Below the pieces are notes generated by a model. That model saw only the letters and a program-made list of their open reading frames with translations, was not told the DNA's origin and made no database searches. Positions 1 through 8,990 of a DNA stretch of 47,862 bases are shown piece by piece. Position 1 is the stretch's first letter. Each line of letters begins with the position of its first letter. The translations under genes and the position numbers were made by a program. This DNA comes from an uncultured Brachyspira sp. (GTDB taxonomy: Bacteria; Spirochaetota; Brachyspiria; Brachyspirales; Brachyspiraceae): assembly GCF_949287625.1 (NCBI RefSeq), contig NZ_CASEGO010000036.1, forward strand, positions 1 through 47,862, written 5' to 3'.

Positions 1-105
1 AGTAAAATTTAAAAATCTATTCTAACTCCCACCATTTAAATTTTTTAATTTTATCTGTTATTTATGAATGTTTTTTATTCTTTAGCTTTAACTGTTATTC
101 TGACT

Positions 106-266
106 GCCCACCCAAGTATTCTTTAAATTTTGTAATATTATTCGATGCACGGTTAATTTTATCCTCATAAAACATAAAAATTGTAATTATAAATTAAGCT
201 ATATTTTAAAATTAGTTCTGCATGCGTTTATGAAAATCTTAAATTTAAATCACGCTTTGGGTGGGC
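106..266. repeat. Imperfect 161-bp inverted repeat with GCCCACCCAA ends
   Basis: The non-coding stretch at 1-441 holds GCCCACCCAA at 106-115 and its exact complement at 257-266. Reading inward, both arms also share TTTAAATTT and a block resembling GATGCAC...TTAATTTTA, so each arm is about 65 bp and diverged. A related G-rich tract occurs at 11924-11940. This suggests a dispersed palindromic repeat. No open frame is visible inside it. Confidence 0.5.
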
Positions 267-379
267 GTACTTTTTAAGTGTAGGCTTATAGATTTAATCA
301 AAGACAATATAAAAAATAAAGCTTTAAAATCTAAAAGGACGTGATTTAGAATAAAATTTTATTGTTTGAAATGTATAAC

Positions 380-408
380 TTGAAAAAATAATAAAATAAA
401 ATTATACT
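380..408 (+). promoter_or_regulatory. Sigma70-type promoter for the MATE gene
   Basis: TTGAAA at 380-385 and TATACT at 403-408 are separated by exactly 17 bp, and the start codon follows 33 bp later. Because the region is very AT-rich, chance matches are common; the match to both hexamers and the spacing make this one reasonable. Confidence 0.5.
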
Positions 409-441
409 TAAAAGATTAATATTGTATATAGGGATAATTTT

Positions 442-1827
442 ATGGATAATAATTCAGTAACTTCCAATCCTCTTTATTATGAGAAACCATATAAACTTTT
501 ATTTAAATACGCAACACCAAGCATTATTTCTATGCTTGTAGGATCTCTTTATAATATAGTAGACCAAATATTTATAGGAAGAGGAGTAGGTATCAATGGT
601 AATGCCGCTACAAATATAGCATTTCCTCTTACTATTATTTGTATGTCTATAGCATTGTTTCATGGATTTGGCTGTGCTTCATTTTACAGTATATTATTAG
701 GTCAGGGAAATAATAAAAAGGCAGCCAAAATTATAGGAAATACTATTGTATTAGCTTTAATATTCGGGATTGTATTTACAGTAATAGTAAAAATATTTAA
801 TAAGAAATTAATGATGATGTTCGGATCTACTCAAGAAGTATTGCCTTATGCTGTGGAATATACAAATATAACAGCATTAGGTTTTGTACCATTTATATTT
901 TCTACAATGATGAGCCATATAATAAGGGCAGACGGAAGTCCTCAGTATTCTATGACATCAGTACTTGCAGGTGCTATTATAAATACGATATTAGATCCGA
1001 TTTTTATATTTACATTTGATATGGGTATGTCTGGAGCAGCACTTGCTACTATAATAGGACAATTTGTTTCATTTATTATGGTTATAAGATATTTATTTAG
1101 GTTCAAACATATAAAATTTGAAAAAGATAATTTTTTAATTGACCCTAAAAATATTTTAAAAATATATTCATTAGGATCATCACCTGGTTTTAATCAATTA
1201 GCGATGATGATAGTACAAATTACAATGAATAATGTACTTAGTTATTATGGAGCTAATTCCATATACGGAGGTAATATACCTTTGGCAGTGGCAGGCATTA
1301 TTGCTAAAATTAATACTCTTGTAATGGCTTTTATAATAGGTTCATCTCAAGGAAGCCAGCCTATAATAGGTTTTAATTATGGAGCAAGAAATTATGACAG
1401 AGTTATAAAAACATATAAACTTACTATAACAATTACTACAATTATGGCATTTACAGCATTTTTATTATTTCAATTATTTCCGAGACAAATTGTAGCAATA
1501 TTTGGAGATGGAAGCGATTTATATTTTCATTTTGCAGAAGAGTATATGCGTATATATATGGCATTAATGGTTATAAACGGTATTCAGCCAGTAACTGGAA
1601 CATTCTTTACTTCTTTGGGCAAAGCATTTAAAGGAGCTTTTATATCTATGACAAGACAGATAATATTTTTACTTCCTCTTATTATAATACTTCCTAGAAT
1701 ACTCGGAATAGACGGAGTAATGTATGCAGGACCTGTAGCTGATGGTGCTGCTTTGATAGTAACTGTAATATTGGTAAGCAGAGAGATAAAGAAATTAAAG
1801 AAGATGCAGGAAGAAAAGAGCATATAA
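442..1827 (+). CDS. MATE-family multidrug/cation antiporter
   Basis: A 461-aa polytopic membrane protein of the usual length for MATE exporters, with about twelve hydrophobic segments. MATE proteins expel drugs or metabolites across the inner membrane in exchange for Na+ or H+. Supporting features are the N-terminal segment with SIISMLVGSLYNIVDQIFIGR (here split by family position near residues 28-48), the repeated Gly/Ala-rich helices in both halves, and the conserved SQGSQPIIGFNYGA block near residue 300 that begins the second half of the internal repeat. The start is supported by a GGGA-containing ribosome site just upstream. The substrate cannot be told from sequence. It stands alone, followed by a 236-bp gap that begins with a solo repeat terminus. 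Confidence 0.9.
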   Translation: MDNNSVTSNPLYYEKPYKLLFKYATPSIISMLVGSLYNIVDQIFIGRGVGINGNAATNIAFPLTIICMSIALFHGFGCASFYSILLGQGNNKKAAKIIGNTIVLALIFGIVFTVIVKIFNKKLMMMFGSTQEVLPYAVEYTNITALGFVPFIFSTMMSHIIRADGSPQYSMTSVLAGAIINTILDPIFIFTFDMGMSGAALATIIGQFVSFIMVIRYLFRFKHIKFEKDNFLIDPKNILKIYSLGSSPGFNQLAMMIVQITMNNVLSYYGANSIYGGNIPLAVAGIIAKINTLVMAFIIGSSQGSQPIIGFNYGARNYDRVIKTYKLTITITTIMAFTAFLLFQLFPRQIVAIFGDGSDLYFHFAEEYMRIYMALMVINGIQPVTGTFFTSLGKAFKGAFISMTRQIIFLLPLIIILPRILGIDGVMYAGPVADGAALIVTVILVSREIKKLKKMQEEKSI

Positions 1828-1829
1828 TA

Positions 1830-1845
1830 TATACTTGTTTCAAAA
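1830..1845 (+). repeat. Solo terminal inverted repeat of the MITE-like element
   Basis: TATACTTGTTTCAAAA matches 15 of 16 bases of the terminus of the elements at 19591-19853 and 42379-42610. It begins 3 bp after the MATE stop codon, and no partner terminus is found before the next gene at 2064. It is probably the remnant of a decayed copy. Confidence 0.5.
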
Positions 1846-2063
1846 CGATTATTCATATATATAATAATCCCATTTATTAAGTTTTAATATATAATATTTT
1901 ACATGTATAGATTTGTATGTACAATATGTTTTAATATATAACTATTTTATATACTCAAATATAAATTTTATATAATTTGACTATTATTTCATAATAAAAT
2001 AAAAAATAAAAGTATTATAATATATATCATTCAAAAGAATAATTTATTTTAAGGATAACAAAA

Positions 2064-3689
2064 ATGAAAAAGAATGTTTTATTATTTTTTTCGCTTTTTA
2101 TTATTTTAAGCTGCAGTAATAATAGCGAAACTGTAAGAGACACACAATTTGGAAAAGTGAAAGGCATAAAAGAAAACGATGCTTTAGTATGGTACAGTGT
2201 TCCTTATGGTAAGGCTTCACGATGGCAGGCTCCGCAAAATCCAGACAGCTGGAGCAATGAATACGATGCTTCAGTGTGGAAGGGACTAGCTTTGCAGTTA
2301 AGCGGAAATGAAATAGTTGGAAGTGAGGATTGTTTGAATTTAGATATCTATAGTAAAGAAGGGGCAAAAGATTTACCAGTATTGGTATTTTTGCATGGAG
2401 GAAACAATCAGACTGGAAGCACAAAAGAACTTATAGGTACAGATATGGTTGTAAAAGATGATATAGTATTTGTTTCTGTTAATTACCGTTTGGGATTATT
2501 AGGTTTTAATAACTTACCTGCTCTCATTAATGAAACCAATACAACAGGAAACTATACTCTTTTGGATATAGCATTAGCTTTAGACTGGGTAAAAAATAAT
2601 ATAGCATCTTTTGGAGGAGACCCAGAAAATGTTACTATATCAGGATTCAGTGCAGGCGGAAGAGATGTAATGGCATTATTGGTAAGCCCTATATTCAAAG
2701 GTAAATTCCAAAAAGCTATAGCATTCAGCGGAGGTATGACTATAGCTGATGAAACATTAAGCAGAAGACAAATAGCAAAAGCAATAGCCCCTCTTGCAGT
2801 AGAAGACGGCAAAGCAGCAAGCGAAGAAGAAGCTGTAAATTGGCTTTTAACTTCAGGAAGTGATGTTTCTGATTATTTATACAGCATATCTTCAGAGAGA
2901 TTAATACCTCTTATGGGAAATGCAGGCATAAGAATGAGCGTATTCCCTCATCTTTACGGAGATGATGAAGTATTGCCTAAATCAGGTTTTGATACAGAAG
3001 ATTATAATGCAGTACCTATTATAATGCTTACTGGAAATACAGAGTTCAGCATGTTTGCAAATGGAGATTCATATTTCTCTTCAGAAGAGATGAGTAATTA
3101 TAGTGCAGAAGATATAGAAAAAGCAAAAACTTTCGCTATAAAATACGGAAGCAAAATGTATGCATACTTTAATGCAGAAGCCTCAGCAGAAAAAATGAGC
3201 GAATATAATTATAATGCCCCTATATATTTATGTTCTATCAATTACGGAGATTACACTTCAGATTATAAAATACCAACATTCGGTGCTTTTCATGGAATAT
3301 TTATACCTATGCTTGCTAAAGAACATAATTATAAAAATATAGATAATAATTTATTTGCATCTGCCTCATATAAAGATGTTTCTGATATATTTAATCAATA
3401 TTTAAAAAACTTCCTCTATACAGGAGATCCTAATTCTGATAATTTAAACACTTGGGAGAGATGGAATAATGAAACTCATCTTTCTATGGTATTAGATGCC
3501 AAAGATGATAAAGCAGTATGTGAATCAAAAAGTGTCACTGCAACATACGAAGATATTATAAATGAAATGAATAATGATACTGAACTATCTGAAGAATTAA
3601 AAGATAAGATGATAAAAAATGTAATGAACGGCAGATGGTTCAGCGACAGTTTGGATAAATACTATAATAATAGAAATTTATGGGAGTAA
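2064..3689 (+). CDS. Type-B carboxylesterase, predicted lipoprotein
   Basis: A 541-aa alpha/beta-hydrolase of the carboxylesterase/para-nitrobenzyl esterase family (COesterase, about 500-550 aa). Such enzymes hydrolyse carboxylic esters. The N-terminus has a lipoprotein signal ending FIILSC (Cys17), so the enzyme is probably anchored on the periplasmic or outer surface. Visible family motifs are HGG at 111-113 (oxyanion hole), the FGGDPENVT block before the nucleophile, GFSAGG with Ser196 (usually GESAGG, so Glu is replaced by Phe), the acidic residue Glu327 in GNTEF, and His410 in FGAFHG. The catalytic triad is therefore complete. The start follows AAGGA at good spacing. Natural substrate unknown. 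Confidence 0.88.
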   Translation: MKKNVLLFFSLFIILSCSNNSETVRDTQFGKVKGIKENDALVWYSVPYGKASRWQAPQNPDSWSNEYDASVWKGLALQLSGNEIVGSEDCLNLDIYSKEGAKDLPVLVFLHGGNNQTGSTKELIGTDMVVKDDIVFVSVNYRLGLLGFNNLPALINETNTTGNYTLLDIALALDWVKNNIASFGGDPENVTISGFSAGGRDVMALLVSPIFKGKFQKAIAFSGGMTIADETLSRRQIAKAIAPLAVEDGKAASEEEAVNWLLTSGSDVSDYLYSISSERLIPLMGNAGIRMSVFPHLYGDDEVLPKSGFDTEDYNAVPIIMLTGNTEFSMFANGDSYFSSEEMSNYSAEDIEKAKTFAIKYGSKMYAYFNAEASAEKMSEYNYNAPIYLCSINYGDYTSDYKIPTFGAFHGIFIPMLAKEHNYKNIDNNLFASASYKDVSDIFNQYLKNFLYTGDPNSDNLNTWERWNNETHLSMVLDAKDDKAVCESKSVTATYEDIINEMNNDTELSEELKDKMIKNVMNGRWFSDSLDKYYNNRNLWE

Positions 3690-3737
3690 TTATTAATTGG
3701 TTAAAAAATTAATTAAATAATTAAACAAGCAATTAAA

Positions 3738-3776
3738 AAGCCCTATATATTTTTTATATATAGGGCTTAATTTTTA
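3738..3776. terminator. Bidirectional rho-independent terminator
   Basis: A perfect 13-bp stem (AAGCCCTATATAT, 3738-3750, with 3756-3768) around a TTTTT loop. It is followed by a T-rich run on the plus side and preceded by AAAAA, so it can serve the convergent esterase and metQ genes. Confidence 0.85.
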
Positions 3777-3793
3777 TTAAAAATTATTTATTC

Positions 3794-4603
3794 TTATTTC
3801 CAAGCAGGAAGATAAGAACCTAAAAAGTTTTCATTATAAACTTTCTCTACTATATCAGACTGATAAGTTTCTACAACTTTTTTGTATAGTTCATTATCTT
3901 TATCTTTAGTTCTAGCAGCAATTAAGTTTACAAAAGATTTTCCGCTGTAAATAGAAGGATCATCTTTAAATATATAGTCTTTTCCAGGATTAAGTCCGAA
4001 GTCAATAGCATAGTTTCCATTTATAACAGCACAAGCAACATCTGGAAGCACTCCGTAAATAGCACCTGCATCCATTTCTATTATTTGAAGATTAAGAGGG
4101 TTTTCTGTAATATCGCTTACAGATGGAGTGTCTCCCGCTTCTGGTTTTACTTTAATAAGTCCTGCAGCCTGAAGTACTTTTAAAGCTCTTCCTCCGTTGG
4201 AAGGATCATTAGGTATAGCTATTTTATCGCCGTTTTTTACCTGACTTACATCTGTAATATTAGTAGAATAAATATTCATAGCAGATATATAAGTATCAGC
4301 TATAGCAGTGATATTATATTTTTTATTTGACACTTCATCATTAAAGTATGCATAATGCTGAAAAGCGTTCAAATCTATTTCGCCGTCATTTAAAGCCTGA
4401 TTAGGTATAGTGTAGTCAGAGAATGATACTAATTCTACAGTGATGCCTTCTTCTGCTAATTTTTCAACTATAGGATTCCAAATTTGATAATCGGATTCTC
4501 CTGCAAATCCTACCTTTACAGTTTTATCTGCATTTGTTTTTGAACCTTGACATGATAATATTATAAATGTCATAGACAATATTAATAATAAAATCTTTTT
4601 CAT
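3794..4603 (-). CDS. MetQ/NlpA-family substrate-binding lipoprotein (last of six tandem copies)
   Basis: About 269 aa, the normal length for MetQ lipoproteins that capture methionine or related ligands for the MetNI importer. I place the start at 4603, the internal Met preceded by GGAG at proper spacing, rather than the in-frame ATG at 4639. The signal then reads as a short positive-hydrophobic helix ending FIILSC. Conserved blocks include LNDGEIDLNAFQHYAYF, NDPSNGGRALKVL, PDVACAVINGNYA and a C-terminal LPAWK. It lies downstream of five paralogues. A terminator at 4680-4735 separates it from them, so it may have its own promoter or rely on read-through. The ligand of this particular copy is not determined. 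Confidence 0.88.
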   Translation of the reverse strand: MKKILLLILSMTFIILSCQGSKTNADKTVKVGFAGESDYQIWNPIVEKLAEEGITVELVSFSDYTIPNQALNDGEIDLNAFQHYAYFNDEVSNKKYNITAIADTYISAMNIYSTNITDVSQVKNGDKIAIPNDPSNGGRALKVLQAAGLIKVKPEAGDTPSVSDITENPLNLQIIEMDAGAIYGVLPDVACAVINGNYAIDFGLNPGKDYIFKDDPSIYSGKSFVNLIAARTKDKDNELYKKVVETYQSDIVEKVYNENFLGSYLPAWK

Positions 4604-4679
4604 ATTTATTTTCTCCTTGTTATTAGGTAATAATTTCATATTAGATTATATTATTTTAATAATAATTTCAATAATAAAT

Positions 4680-4735
4680 AAAAAGACTTGCCGCAAAACT
4701 ATAAATATTTATCAATTTATTTTTGCAGTAAGTCT
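4680..4735 (-). terminator. Terminator between two metQ paralogues
   Basis: A 15-bp stem with two imperfections, formed by 4684-4698 (AGACTTGCCGCAAAA) and 4721-4735. Read on the minus strand it is followed by TTTTTATTT. It would end or attenuate transcription before the last metQ copy. Confidence 0.75.
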
Positions 4736-4766
4736 AATACTATAATAAATTATCATTAAAATAAAA

Positions 4767-5567
4767 TTATTTCCAAGTAGGTAAGTATGCCCCTTTGAAA
4801 TCTTCTGCATATACTTTTTCTACTTCTGGAGACTGATATGCTTCTACTATTTTTTTGTATATTTCATTATCTTTATCTTCAGTTCTAGCCGCTATCAAAT
4901 TATAAAAAGAGTTTCCAGTATATATAGAAGGATCATCTTTAAATATATAATCAGAACCAGGATTAAGTCCGAAGTCGATAGCATAGTTTCCGTTTATAAC
5001 AGCACAAGCAACATCTGGAAGAAGACTATATAAACTTCCAGCATCTATTTCTACTAATTCTATATTAAGAGGATTTTCTGTTATATCATCAATGCTTGGA
5101 GAATCTCCAGCTTCTGGATTTACTTTGATAACTCCAGCCGCTTCTAAAACTTTTAAAGCTCTTCCTCCGTTTGCAGGATCATTAGGTATAGCTATTTTAT
5201 CATTATTTTTAAGCTCACTTACATTTGTAATATTTTTCGAATATATATTCATAGATGATATAAATGTAGTTCCTATTGCTGTAAGATCATAATTTCTTGA
5301 TGCTAATTCGTTATTAAAATATGCAAAGTGCTGAAAGGCATTTAAATCTATTTCTCCGTCATTTAAAGCCTGATTAGGCAAAGTGTAATCAGAAAAAGAT
5401 ACTAACTCTACAGTTATACCTTCTTTAGCTAACTTTTCAATAACAGGCTTCCAAGTAATTCTATCAGATTCCCCTACATGTCCTATTTTTACTACGGTAC
5501 CTTTTTGATTATTACTGCCGCATGATAATATTATAAATGTCATAAACAATAATAAAATCTTTTTCAT
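4767..5567 (-). CDS. MetQ/NlpA-family substrate-binding lipoprotein
   Basis: 266 aa, a MetQ-type periplasmic binding lipoprotein for the MetNI importer upstream. The lipoprotein signal ends FIILSC at residue 16. It keeps all family blocks: LNDGEIDLNAFQHFAYF, NDPANGGRALKVLEAAG, LLPDVACAVINGNYAIDFG and a C-terminal YLPTWK. It is the closest relative of the copy at 3794-4603; the two share most of the LNPG-DYIFKDDPSIY region. The start is preceded by AAGGAG. A strong hairpin follows at 4680-4735. Confidence 0.9.
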   Translation of the reverse strand: MKKILLLFMTFIILSCGSNNQKGTVVKIGHVGESDRITWKPVIEKLAKEGITVELVSFSDYTLPNQALNDGEIDLNAFQHFAYFNNELASRNYDLTAIGTTFISSMNIYSKNITNVSELKNNDKIAIPNDPANGGRALKVLEAAGVIKVNPEAGDSPSIDDITENPLNIELVEIDAGSLYSLLPDVACAVINGNYAIDFGLNPGSDYIFKDDPSIYTGNSFYNLIAARTEDKDNEIYKKIVEAYQSPEVEKVYAEDFKGAYLPTWK

Positions 5568-5642
5568 TTTTTCTCCTTAAAATAAATTTTTATTTTTTAT
5601 TAATAATTAATTTTTTTAAATTAAGATATGTAAAATTACTTA

Positions 5643-6467
5643 CTATTTCCAAGCAGGCGGATAAGCCCCTTTGAAATCCCCAGCATATACTTTTTCTGTT
5701 TCAGAAGACTGATATGTTTCTGCTATTTTTTTATATATAGGATTATTTTTATCTTTAGTTCTAGCTGCTATTATATTGATAAAATAGTTCCCGCTGTATA
5801 TGGAAGGATCATCTTGAAATATATAATCAGCTCCCGGATTCAATCCCATATCCATAGCATAATTGGCATTAATAACAGCACAAGCAGCATCATTAAGTAC
5901 ACTGTATATATCTATAGATTTTACTTCCATTATTTTTATATTAATCGGATTCTCTATTATATCATTGGTGCTGGGAAAATCTCCAGCCTCTTCTTTAAGT
6001 TTGATAATACCAGCAGCCTGAAGTACTTTTAAAGCTCTTGCCGTATTTGAAGAATCTTTTGGTATTACAACCGTATCTTCTTCTTTTATCTGATTAATAT
6101 TCGTAATTTGTTTAGAGTATATATTCATAGCTGAAATATAAGTATCCGCTATAGGAGTTATATTATATCCTTCTTCTTTTACCTGATTATCAAAATATGC
6201 ATGATGCTGAAAAGCATTTAAATCAACTTCTCCGTCATTTAAAGCTTTGTTTGGTATATCATAATCATAAAAATCTACAAGTTCTATTTTTATACCTTCT
6301 TTATCAAGTTTTTCTATTATATGTTTCCATATAATTGTATCTGAAGCACCTACATGTGCTATTTTTATTACTTTTTTATCATCTTTATTATCAGAGCATG
6401 AAATAAAAACATATGCTGTCAACAATAATAAAATTTTTAAAATATTTTTAAGCGTTTTTATATTCAT
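5643..6467 (-). CDS. MetQ/NlpA-family substrate-binding lipoprotein
   Basis: 274 aa with a lipoprotein signal ending VFISC (Cys24). Family blocks are recognisable but altered. The glycine-rich NGGRALKVL of its neighbours reads NTARALKVL, and PDVACAVINGNYA reads NDAACAVINANYA. This implies drift of the ligand pocket relative to the canonical copies. The start is supported by AAGGA. It lies 75 bp from the next copy in the array and is transcribed with it. Ligand unknown; methionine or another small amino acid derivative is the family expectation. Confidence 0.87.
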   Translation of the reverse strand: MNIKTLKNILKILLLLTAYVFISCSDNKDDKKVIKIAHVGASDTIIWKHIIEKLDKEGIKIELVDFYDYDIPNKALNDGEVDLNAFQHHAYFDNQVKEEGYNITPIADTYISAMNIYSKQITNINQIKEEDTVVIPKDSSNTARALKVLQAAGIIKLKEEAGDFPSTNDIIENPINIKIMEVKSIDIYSVLNDAACAVINANYAMDMGLNPGADYIFQDDPSIYSGNYFINIIAARTKDKNNPIYKKIAETYQSSETEKVYAGDFKGAYPPAWK

Positions 6468-6488
6468 TAATATATCCTTAAAAAGCGT

Positions 6489-7292
6489 TTAATCTGCTAT
6501 CGTAATGCCTACTATTTTACCTGCATCTATAAGTTCTGATACTTTTTCTTTGTAAAGATTTGCTATAGTTTTATATATTATATTATTTTCATCTTCAAGC
6601 CTTGCTGCTACTACATTAACATACATGTCCGACTGATACTTGCTTGGATCATCTTCATATATAATATTGCTGTTTCTAAAATCAAAATTGAAATGGTAAT
6701 TAACAATGGCAGCATCAACTTTTGACATGATAGAATGCATATCACTTGATTTTATAGGCACAAACTCAATAAGTAAATAGTTTTCTCTTATATCGTCAAA
6801 TTTGTAATTATAATTTTTATTACCATTTTCTTTTAATTTTATCAAACCTATAGAATCAAGTATTTTAAGTGCTCTTGATAAATTTATATCATCTTCAGGA
6901 ACTGCTATTTTTGATTTTAAGCCTATTTGTCCTATATTTGTAAGATTATCAGAATACATATTCATATCAGCTATAAATGTTTTTTCTACAATGGATAAGT
7001 AGTAATCATTTTTATTGGTATCATTTACAAAATACGCATAATGCTGAAAATGATTTAAGTCTATTGCCTTGCTTACTAAAGCCTTATTTAATACGCTGTA
7101 ATCTGAAAAAGTTATCAAATCTAAAATAATATTCTGTTCTTTTAATTTTCCTGTTAAAGATTCTAATATAGCGGTATCAAACTCACCTATGCAGCCTAGT
7201 TTTACAGTAATATCTTTTTTATTTTCTTTACTGCATGAAGCAAATAATAATAACATCATAATTATAAATATTTTTAATATTTGATTATTCAT
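6489..7292 (-). CDS. Divergent MetQ/NlpA-family lipoprotein
   Basis: About 267 aa. I prefer the ATG at 7292, which has GAGG eight bases upstream, over an in-frame GTG at 7301. The signal ends LLFASC. The protein keeps the overall MetQ plan (IDLNHFQHYAYF, RALKILDSIGLIK, a C-terminal region with YEDDPSKY). It loses the NDPSNGG loop (here DDINLS), and VACAVINGNYA becomes VDAAIVNYHFN. The C-terminus ends GITIAD instead of a PAWK-type end. It groups with the neighbour at 7310-8107, so two of the six copies form a divergent subtype, perhaps with another ligand. Confidence 0.82.
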   Translation of the reverse strand: MNNQILKIFIIMMLLLFASCSKENKKDITVKLGCIGEFDTAILESLTGKLKEQNIILDLITFSDYSVLNKALVSKAIDLNHFQHYAYFVNDTNKNDYYLSIVEKTFIADMNMYSDNLTNIGQIGLKSKIAVPEDDINLSRALKILDSIGLIKLKENGNKNYNYKFDDIRENYLLIEFVPIKSSDMHSIMSKVDAAIVNYHFNFDFRNSNIIYEDDPSKYQSDMYVNVVAARLEDENNIIYKTIANLYKEKVSELIDAGKIVGITIAD

Positions 7293-7309
7293 TTTTTGCA
7301 CCTCAATTA

Positions 7310-8107
7310 TTAATCAATAACAATGAGCCCTTTTAATTTATTTTCTTCTATATAAGTTTTAATTTTATGTTTGTAGCTTACAGCTATAAAATTATAAATA
7401 TTATAAGATTTATCTTTTTCACGGCAGACAATTAAATTCACATATGATTTTTTTCCTGAAGCAGAATATTTTTTTACATCATCATAATATATAATATTGT
7501 AATTCTGATAATCTGAAATAAATCCGTAATTAATAATAGCTGCATCTATCTTGTCCATATTATAATATATTGTACTTGCTTCCATAGGGACAATTTCCAA
7601 GTTTAAATTATTTTCTGAGATATTGTTTAAAGAATACAAGTTATTATTATATCTTTCTAATTTAATAAAACCTGCCATTTCTAATATCTGCAAAGCCCTT
7701 GATAAGTTTACTTTATCAATAGGGACAGCGACTTTTGCATTTGACTGTATTTGATTTATATTTGTAAAATTCTTCGAATATATATGCATAGGTGCTACAA
7801 AAGTTTTTTCTAAAATAGAAAGTTTATAATTATGCTCATTCGCTTCATTTACAAAATAAATATAATTTTGAAAAGCATTCAAATCAATGTCCCCGTCATT
7901 TAATGCCTTGTTTAAAAGTTCATAATCATTAAAATAAACAATATCTAATTTATAATTATCCCTTTTAATTTCTTCATTTATTTGATTCCATATATCATAG
8001 TCAAACTCACCTATATGTCCTATTTTTATAATTTCTACGTTGTTATTACCGCTGCATGAATATGATATATTTATTAATAAAAAAAATATAAAAAATTTCT
8101 TCATCAT
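7310..8107 (-). CDS. Divergent MetQ/NlpA-family lipoprotein
   Basis: 265 aa with a lipoprotein signal ending SYSC. As in the neighbouring divergent copy, the NDPSNGGRALKVL loop is replaced (DKVNLSRALQILEMAG), and the ligand-proximal VACAVIN becomes IDAAIIN. The conserved LNDGDIDLNAFQNYIYF block keeps the fold assignment secure. The C-terminus reads KGLIVID, matching the GITIAD end of the neighbour, so the pair probably arose by duplication after divergence from the canonical copies. The ribosome site is weak (AGG at long spacing), so expression may depend on coupling. Confidence 0.82.
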   Translation of the reverse strand: MMKKFFIFFLLINISYSCSGNNNVEIIKIGHIGEFDYDIWNQINEEIKRDNYKLDIVYFNDYELLNKALNDGDIDLNAFQNYIYFVNEANEHNYKLSILEKTFVAPMHIYSKNFTNINQIQSNAKVAVPIDKVNLSRALQILEMAGFIKLERYNNNLYSLNNISENNLNLEIVPMEASTIYYNMDKIDAAIINYGFISDYQNYNIIYYDDVKKYSASGKKSYVNLIVCREKDKSYNIYNFIAVSYKHKIKTYIEENKLKGLIVID

Positions 8108-8135
8108 AATAAAAAACCTATATTCATTATAAAAA

Positions 8136-8933
8136 TTACCAAACAGCTATATAAGCCCCCTTAAAGTCATTACTGTAAATTTCTTTAACTTCATCTGACT
8201 GATAAGCATTCACTATTTTTTTGTATATTTCATTATCTTTATCTTCTGCTCTTACAGCTATAAGATTTATATAGTTTTTATCAGCATAGTTTGTAGGATT
8301 ATCTTTATATATAGAATCTTTATCTGGATTAAGCCCGAAGTTTAGAGCAAAATTACAGTTAATTACAGCACAAGCCACATCTGGAAGAAGACTATATATA
8401 CTTCCAGCATCAACTTCTATTATATTCAAATTAAGTTTATTCTCTGATATATCATTTAATACTGGATTTACTATATTCTTATCTCTTAATTTTATAAGCC
8501 CAGCAGCTTCCAAAACTTTTAAAGCTCTTCCTCCGTTTGAAGGGTCATTAGGTATAGCTATTTTATCATTTTCTTTTACTTCATTAATATTTGTTATATT
8601 GTCAGAATATATGTTCATAGCAGCAAGACAAGTATCAGCTATAGCAGTTAATTTATATCCTTTAGTTTCTACTTCATTGTTAAAGAAGGCATAATGCTGA
8701 AAATTATTCATATCTATATCGCCGTCATTTAAAGCCTGATTAGGAAGAAGATAATCTCCGAATGATACAAGCTCTATTTTTATATTATCATTAGAAACCT
8801 GTCTCATAACCTCTTCCCAAATAACTCTGTCAGACTCTCCTATATAGCCAACCTTCACAACATTTTCATTCTTATTACCAGATGAACATGCTGCTAAAAA
8901 CAACATGCTCAAAAATAAAATTATTTTTTTCAT
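8136..8933 (-). CDS. MetQ/NlpA-family substrate-binding lipoprotein (first of six)
   Basis: 265 aa and the first binding-protein gene after metN-metI-ldh. The signal is MKKIILFLSMLFLAACSS, with lipobox LAAC and Cys16. It is canonical in the key loops: LNDGDIDMNNFQHYAFF, NDPSNGGRALKVLEAAG, LLPDVACAVINCNFA. By position and sequence it is a good candidate for the housekeeping partner of MetNI. GGAG stands at correct spacing before the start. Methionine as ligand is a family-based expectation, not shown by the sequence. Confidence 0.9.
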   Translation of the reverse strand: MKKIILFLSMLFLAACSSGNKNENVVKVGYIGESDRVIWEEVMRQVSNDNIKIELVSFGDYLLPNQALNDGDIDMNNFQHYAFFNNEVETKGYKLTAIADTCLAAMNIYSDNITNINEVKENDKIAIPNDPSNGGRALKVLEAAGLIKLRDKNIVNPVLNDISENKLNLNIIEVDAGSIYSLLPDVACAVINCNFALNFGLNPDKDSIYKDNPTNYADKNYINLIAVRAEDKDNEIYKKIVNAYQSDEVKEIYSNDFKGAYIAVW

Positions 8934-8990
8934 ATCTTAATTCTCCATAAATAAACTCATTAATTGTTTTTTAATTAATATATTATTTTA

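Noticed and set aside
1584..2812. Antisense frames opposite the MATE and esterase genes
   Set aside because: Both sense genes have complete family motifs; the antisense frames have no start signals.
8955..8985. A hairpin ATTAATT/AATTAAT before the ldh stop as terminator
   Set aside because: The stem is pure A/T and weak; in this genome such palindromes arise by chance, and the operon probably reads through.
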